This document shows positions 60,575-64,000 of a stretch of 64,000 nt of DNA, piece after piece. The translations under genes were made by a program, and so were the position numbers. Location: NCBI RefSeq assembly GCF_039523415.1, contig NZ_BAAAFG010000016.1, positions 496,001-560,000 on the forward strand. Direction: 5' to 3'. Below the pieces are notes generated by a model. It saw nothing but the letters and a program-made list of their open reading frames with translations. It was not told where the DNA came from and made no database searches. Within the stretch, counting starts at the first letter, position 1. The number at the start of each line of letters is the position of its first letter. The DNA comes from Gangjinia marincola. GTDB taxonomy: Bacteria > Bacteroidota > Bacteroidia > Flavobacteriales > Flavobacteriaceae.

Positions 60575-61117
60575 TTATGCTGATTTACCAGCTTTACGTC
60601 TAATTTGCTCTCCTACGAATTTCACACCTTTTCCTTTGTAAGGCTCTGGCTTACGGAATGATCGTATTTTTGAAGCAACCTGACCAAGCAATTGCTTGTC
60701 GTGAGACATTAATTTTACAATAGGGTTTTTACCTTTTTCTGAAACTGTTTCAACCTTTACTTCTGGAGCAAGATCTAAAACAATGTTATGAGAAAAACCT
60801 AACGCTAAATCAAGTTTATTTCCTTGATTTGAAGCTCTGTAACCAACTCCTACTAGTTCTAATTCTTTTGTATATCCATTAGACACACCTTCGATCATGT
60901 TAAAGATTAGCGCACGGTATAAGCCGTGTTTTGCTTTGTGCGCTTTCTTTTCTGAAGGACGCTCTAACGTAATTTCTTTATCTTCAATCTTAACAGTGAT
61001 GTCTTCGATTGTTTGTGAGAGTTCACCTAATTTTCCTTTTGCTGTAACAACTCCATCCTTCACCTCTACGGTGACACCTTCTGGAATTGTGATTGGATTT
61101 AAGCCTATTCTTGACAT
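60575..61117 (-). CDS. rplF: 50S ribosomal protein L6
   Basis: A 180-residue protein. MSRIGLNPITIPEGVTV begins the family pattern; PYKGKGVKFVGEQIRRKAGKSA ends it. The frame extends to 61168, which would overlap rpsH by 32 bases and adds a non-conserved segment, so ATG 61117 is chosen. Confidence 0.97.
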   Translation of the reverse strand: MSRIGLNPITIPEGVTVEVKDGVVTAKGKLGELSQTIEDITVKIEDKEITLERPSEKKAHKAKHGLYRALIFNMIEGVSNGYTKELELVGVGYRASNQGNKLDLALGFSHNIVLDLAPEVKVETVSEKGKNPIVKLMSHDKQLLGQVASKIRSFRKPEPYKGKGVKFVGEQIRRKAGKSA

Positions 61118-61136
61118 TTCTTTCCTCTTTATTAGA

Positions 61137-61535
61137 TTAATAAACGTAGCAAAGAACCTCGCCACCAACTTTTTCCTTACGTGCCTGCTTATCTGTCATC
61201 ACTCCGTGAGAAGTAGAGATAATAGCAATTCCTAATCCATTAAGCACTCTTGGTAAGTCACCGGCACCTGCATACTTGCGCAGACCTGGTGTACTTATTC
61301 TTTGGATTTTTCTCAACACCGGCTCTTTAGTCACCTTGTCGTATTTCAATGCTATTTTGATGCTACCTTGAGCAGTAGTATCTAAAAATTTATAGCTTAG
61401 AATGTACCCTTGATCAAACAAGATCTTTGTCATCTCTTTTTTAAGGTTCGAAGCTGGAACTTCTACTACCCTGTGGTTTGCAGCGACCGCGTTTCTAATA
61501 CGGGTCAAATAATCTGCGATTGGATCTGTATTCAT
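61137..61535 (-). CDS. rpsH: 30S ribosomal protein S8
   Basis: A 132-residue protein that binds 16S rRNA and, in E. coli, represses this operon. MNTDPIADYLTRIRNAVAANH and GLGIAIISTSHGVMTDKQARKEKVGGEVLCYVY are typical. It is 19 bases before rplF. Confidence 0.97.
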   Translation of the reverse strand: MNTDPIADYLTRIRNAVAANHRVVEVPASNLKKEMTKILFDQGYILSYKFLDTTAQGSIKIALKYDKVTKEPVLRKIQRISTPGLRKYAGAGDLPRVLNGLGIAIISTSHGVMTDKQARKEKVGGEVLCYVY

Positions 61536-61593
61536 TGTTTATTGCTTGTGGTAGTGGTTTTTCAATTATTGAAACCTTCTACCGATTTATGTA

Positions 61594-61863
61594 TTACCAG
61601 CTAGCTTTTTTAACTCCTGGTATCAAACCTTGATTTGCCATTTCTCTAAACATTACACGAGAAACACCAAACTGTCTCATATAACCTTTTGGTCTACCTG
61701 TAAGTTTACAACGGTTATGTTGACGCACAGGAGATGAATTTTTAGGAAGCTTTTGTAAGGCTTCGTAATCACCTGCTTCTTTAAGTGCTTTACGCTTTTC
61801 AGCATATTTAGCAACTGTTTTTGCACGTTTAACCTCACGGGCTTTCATGGATTCTTTTGCCAT
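61594..61863 (-). CDS. rpsN: 30S ribosomal protein S14, long zinc-free form
   Basis: An 89-residue S14. MAKESMKAREVKRAKTVAKYAEKRKALKEAG is the start; KNSSPVRQHNRCKLTGRPKGYMRQFGVSR the core. A single Cys remains and no CxxC pairs, so zinc is not bound. It is two bases after rplE. Confidence 0.97.
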   Translation of the reverse strand: MAKESMKAREVKRAKTVAKYAEKRKALKEAGDYEALQKLPKNSSPVRQHNRCKLTGRPKGYMRQFGVSRVMFREMANQGLIPGVKKASW

Positions 61864-61865
61864 CT

Positions 61866-62417
61866 CTAATTCTTTTTAAAGGGTAATCCCAATTCTGATA
61901 ATAATGATTTAGCCTCTTTGTCGGTATTTGCTGTAGTAACAAATGTAATGTCCATTCCAGAAATTCTATTCACCTTATCAATATCGATCTCAGGAAAAAT
62001 GATTTGTTCTGTTACACCCATGTTGTAGTTACCTCTACCATCAAAACCAGTAGCTCTAATACCATTAAAGTCTCTTACCCTAGGTAAGGCAGCAGTGATC
62101 AAACGATCTAGAAATTCATACATACGCTCACCACGCAAGGTGACTTTTGCACCAATAGGCATTCCTTTTCTCAATTTGAAAGAAGCAACATCCTTTTTAG
62201 AAATAGTTGCCACCGCCTTTTGACCTGTAATTGTTGTTAGCTCATCTACTGCGTGGTCGATAAGCTTCTTATCTGCAACAGCAGCACCTACACCACGGCT
62301 TACCACAATTTTAGTAAGCTTAGGAATCTCCATTACATTGCCGTAGCTAAATTCTTCTCTTAGCGAAGGCATAATGCGTTCCTTATATTCTTTCTTAAGT
62401 CTTGGTTCGTAACTCAT
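61866..62417 (-). CDS. rplE: 50S ribosomal protein L5
   Basis: A 183-residue 5S rRNA binder and A-site finger contact. PRLKKEYKERIMPSLREEFSYGNVMEIPKLTKIVVSRGVG and LRKGMPIGAKVTLRGERMYEFLDRL are classical. It is two bases after rplX. Confidence 0.97.
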   Translation of the reverse strand: MSYEPRLKKEYKERIMPSLREEFSYGNVMEIPKLTKIVVSRGVGAAVADKKLIDHAVDELTTITGQKAVATISKKDVASFKLRKGMPIGAKVTLRGERMYEFLDRLITAALPRVRDFNGIRATGFDGRGNYNMGVTEQIIFPEIDIDKVNRISGMDITFVTTANTDKEAKSLLSELGLPFKKN

Positions 62418-62419
62418 GA

Positions 62420-62731
62420 CTATAAAACTTCGTTAGATTTTTTTGAATATCTCACTTTCTTATCCCCTTCCATACGATACCCTACACGAGTGGCGTTTCC
62501 TTTACTATCAACGATAGCTAAGTTGGAAATATGAATTGGAGCTTCCATTTCATTAATTCCGCCTTGAGGATTTGAAGCACTAGGTTTAGTGTGTTTTTTT
62601 ACGATATTGACACCTTCTACAATAGCTTTGTTCTTGTCAATAAGTACTTTTTGCACTTTACCTTCTCTTCCCTTATGTTCTCCAGCAGTTACGCGAACGG
62701 TATCTCCTGTTTTTATTTTAAGCTTTCCCAT
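62420..62731 (-). CDS. rplX: 50S ribosomal protein L24
   Basis: A 103-residue protein. MGKLKIKTGDTVRVTAGEHKGREGKV is the KOW motif that binds 23S rRNA; the end KVRYSKKSNEVL is basic. It is 16 bases from rplN. Confidence 0.97.
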   Translation of the reverse strand: MGKLKIKTGDTVRVTAGEHKGREGKVQKVLIDKNKAIVEGVNIVKKHTKPSASNPQGGINEMEAPIHISNLAIVDSKGNATRVGYRMEGDKKVRYSKKSNEVL

Positions 62732-62747
62732 TTTTCTGAATTGCTTA

Positions 62748-63116
62748 TTAAAGCACCTCTGGTGCTAATGATACAATCTTCATAAACTGCTTATCACGTA
62801 ACTCTCTCGCTACAGGCCCAAAAACACGCGTTCCACGCATTTCACCGGTAGGATTTAAAAGTACACATGCATTGTCATCAAAACGAATATAAGAACCGTC
62901 TGATCGACGTACTTCTTTTTTAGTTCGTACAACAACTGCAGTAGAAACCGCTCCTTTTTTAATGTTTCCATTAGGAGTTGCTTCTTTTACACTTACTACT
63001 ATCTTATCACCTACAGATGCGTAGCGTCTCTTGGTACCACCCAATACACGAATGGTAAGAACTTCTTTGGCTCCTGTATTATCAGCTACTTTTAATCTTG
63101 ATTCTTGTTGTACCAT
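62748..63116 (-). CDS. rplN: 50S ribosomal protein L14
   Basis: A 122-residue protein. MVQQESRLKVADNTGAKEVLTIRVLGG and GSYIRFDDNACVLLNPTGEMRGTRVFGPVARELR are strongly conserved. It is two bases from rpsQ. Confidence 0.97.
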   Translation of the reverse strand: MVQQESRLKVADNTGAKEVLTIRVLGGTKRRYASVGDKIVVSVKEATPNGNIKKGAVSTAVVVRTKKEVRRSDGSYIRFDDNACVLLNPTGEMRGTRVFGPVARELRDKQFMKIVSLAPEVL

Positions 63117-63118
63117 AA

Positions 63119-63376
63119 TTACTTAGCTCTTTCAATGATTTCTACTAGTCTCCAACTCTTAGTTCTACTTAAAGGACGAGTCTCCATAATCCTTACTGTA
63201 TCACCTTCGTTACAGTCGTTTTTCTCATCGTGTGCAACGTACTTTTTCGTTTTTAAAACGAATTTTCCATACATAGGATGCTTTACTCTTTTTACTTCAG
63301 AGACAACGATGGATTTGTCCATTTTTGAACTTGTCACTACGCCAATACGCTCTTTTCTTAAATTTCTTTTTTCCAT
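63119..63376 (-). CDS. rpsQ: 30S ribosomal protein S17
   Basis: An 85-residue OB-fold protein. RKERIGVVTSSKMDKSIVVSEVKRVKHPMYGKFV and GDTVRIMETRPLSRTKSWRLV match S17. It is 11 bases from rpmC. Confidence 0.97.
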   Translation of the reverse strand: MEKRNLRKERIGVVTSSKMDKSIVVSEVKRVKHPMYGKFVLKTKKYVAHDEKNDCNEGDTVRIMETRPLSRTKSWRLVEIIERAK

Positions 63377-63387
63377 ATCAGGCAGAA

Positions 63388-63579
63388 TTATGATAATTCT
63401 CTTTTGGTTAATTCTGTAGCGATTCTTGCTATGCTTCTTCTTTGCGCTCTAAGCTGTGACGGATTCTCTAATGGAGAAACAGCGTGTGCCATTTTTAAAT
63501 CAGCATAAGCTTTTGTCTCTTTAGATAACTCCTCTTGAAGTGTTTCTACTGAAGCTTCTTTAATTTCAGATTTTTTCAT
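63388..63579 (-). CDS. rpmC: 50S ribosomal protein L29
   Basis: A 63-residue helical hairpin protein near the tunnel exit: MKKSEIKEASVETLQEELSKETKAYADLK, then PSQLRAQRRSIARIATELTKREL. It is 11 bases from rplP. Confidence 0.97.
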   Translation of the reverse strand: MKKSEIKEASVETLQEELSKETKAYADLKMAHAVSPLENPSQLRAQRRSIARIATELTKRELS

Positions 63580-63590
63580 CGTGCTTTTTT

Positions 63591-64000
63591 TTATGCTTGA
63601 TAATCTCTAGCAACAATAAACTTCGTTTTTACCGGTAGCTTTTGAGCTGCAAGTCGCAATGCTTCTTTTGCAGTATCATAAGGTACTCCACTTACTTCAA
63701 AAAGAATTCTACCCGGTTTTACTACAGCTGCCCAAAATTCAACGTTACCTTTACCTTTACCCATACGAACCTCAAGAGGCTTCTTAGTAATAGGTTTATC
63801 TGGAAAGATCATGATCCATATAGAACCTTCTCTTTTCATATATCTGGTAGCGGCGATACGCGCTGCTTCTATTTGTCTTGCTGTTACAAAACTTGAGTCA
63901 AGTGATTTGATCCCAAACACTCCATTGGCAAGTCTGTGACCTCTTCCGGCATTACCCTTCATGCGGCCTTTTTGCTGCTTACGGAATTTTGTTTTTCTAG
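63591..64000 (-). CDS. rplP: 50S ribosomal protein L16, 5' end cut by window
   Basis: The frame runs to the right edge, where it still reads RKTKFRKQQKGR before the Met at 63962 that would otherwise be taken as the start. That internal Met corresponds to position 17 of L16, so about four residues plus the start codon are outside. MKGNAGRGHRLANGVFGIKSL and GKGNVEFWAAVVKPGRILFEVSG are L16 core motifs. L16 lies at the peptidyl-transferase and A-site finger region. The upstream part of the S10 operon is off-window. Confidence 0.96.
   Translation of the reverse strand, partial: RKTKFRKQQKGRMKGNAGRGHRLANGVFGIKSLDSSFVTARQIEAARIAATRYMKREGSIWIMIFPDKPITKKPLEVRMGKGKGNVEFWAAVVKPGRILFEVSGVPYDTAKEALRLAAQKLPVKTKFIVARDYQA

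Noticed and set aside
61118..61168. N-terminal extension of rplF to 61168
   Set aside because: It would overlap rpsH; L6 begins MSRIGLNPI at 61117.

Overview
The window is an AT-rich chromosomal segment from a marine member of the Bacteroidota, almost certainly family Flavobacteriaceae. The evidence is a type IX secretion C-terminal sorting domain, Rho with a long Lys/Asp/Asn/Gln-rich insertion, a fused SecDF, an archaeal-type ProS, Bacteroidota-only families (DUF4293, DUF6588, DUF3667), promoters of the TAnnTTTG (-7) class, few Shine-Dalgarno sequences, and a flavobacterial proteorhodopsin divergent from its retinal-forming oxygenase gene blh. Most of the window is core genome. I see no prophage, insertion sequence, CRISPR array or rRNA.

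Layout. 1-4.7 kb: 3' end of a DUF3667 membrane protein, a small type IX-secreted protein that looks inserted beside a duplicated fossil of the ABC exporter 3' end, the ABC exporter, truA and a YfcE-type phosphodiesterase. 5-10 kb: DUF4293 gene divergent from rho, a 580-base hairpin-rich spacer, rpsT, two identical tRNA-Glu genes, proS. 10-17.5 kb (mostly + strand): a Gly/Trp-rich lipoprotein with a FadL-like porin, then folE, cysS, yidD, lgt and a DUF192 lipoprotein; rlmB on the other strand. 17.5-27 kb (- strand): secDF, mdh, two tandem DUF6588 outer-membrane proteins, gyrB, a dipeptide epimerase. 27-37 kb: an 80-bp tandem repeat array behind asnB, DUF2911, queE, a HerA-like ATPase, a lipoprotein followed by a heptanucleotide repeat, cupin, hydrolase, Rho_N-like protein, AI-2E transporter, VOC protein, folD, and a decayed four-helix-bundle gene. 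37-43 kb: ffh, blh/proteorhodopsin, argS. 43-48 kb: a three-gene operon (SDR-DUF2867, CpeT-like lipoprotein, BCCT transporter), then a cysH-like gene with a palindromic operator next to an Rrf2 regulator. 48-54 kb: a pair of amidinotransferase-fold enzymes, gltA, eno, carA. 54-64 kb: the S10/spc/alpha ribosomal operon from rplP (cut by the window edge) to rplQ, with secY, infA, rpmJ and rpoA.

How the genes work together: proteorhodopsin and Blh form a light-driven proton-pump unit (Blh cleaves beta-carotene to retinal); lgt, secDF, yidD, secY and ffh serve protein export and lipoprotein maturation; gltA, mdh and eno are central carbon metabolism; cysH with the Rrf2 gene looks like a sulfur-assimilation switch. 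Several TAnnTTTG promoters lie only about 10-25 bases before the ATG, which resets several annotated starts. The least explained items are the CpeT/DUF2867/BCCT operon, the tandem DUF6588 pair, the repeat families in 3' regions, the recombination scar at 413-1652, and the newly read pseudogene at 37074-37432.
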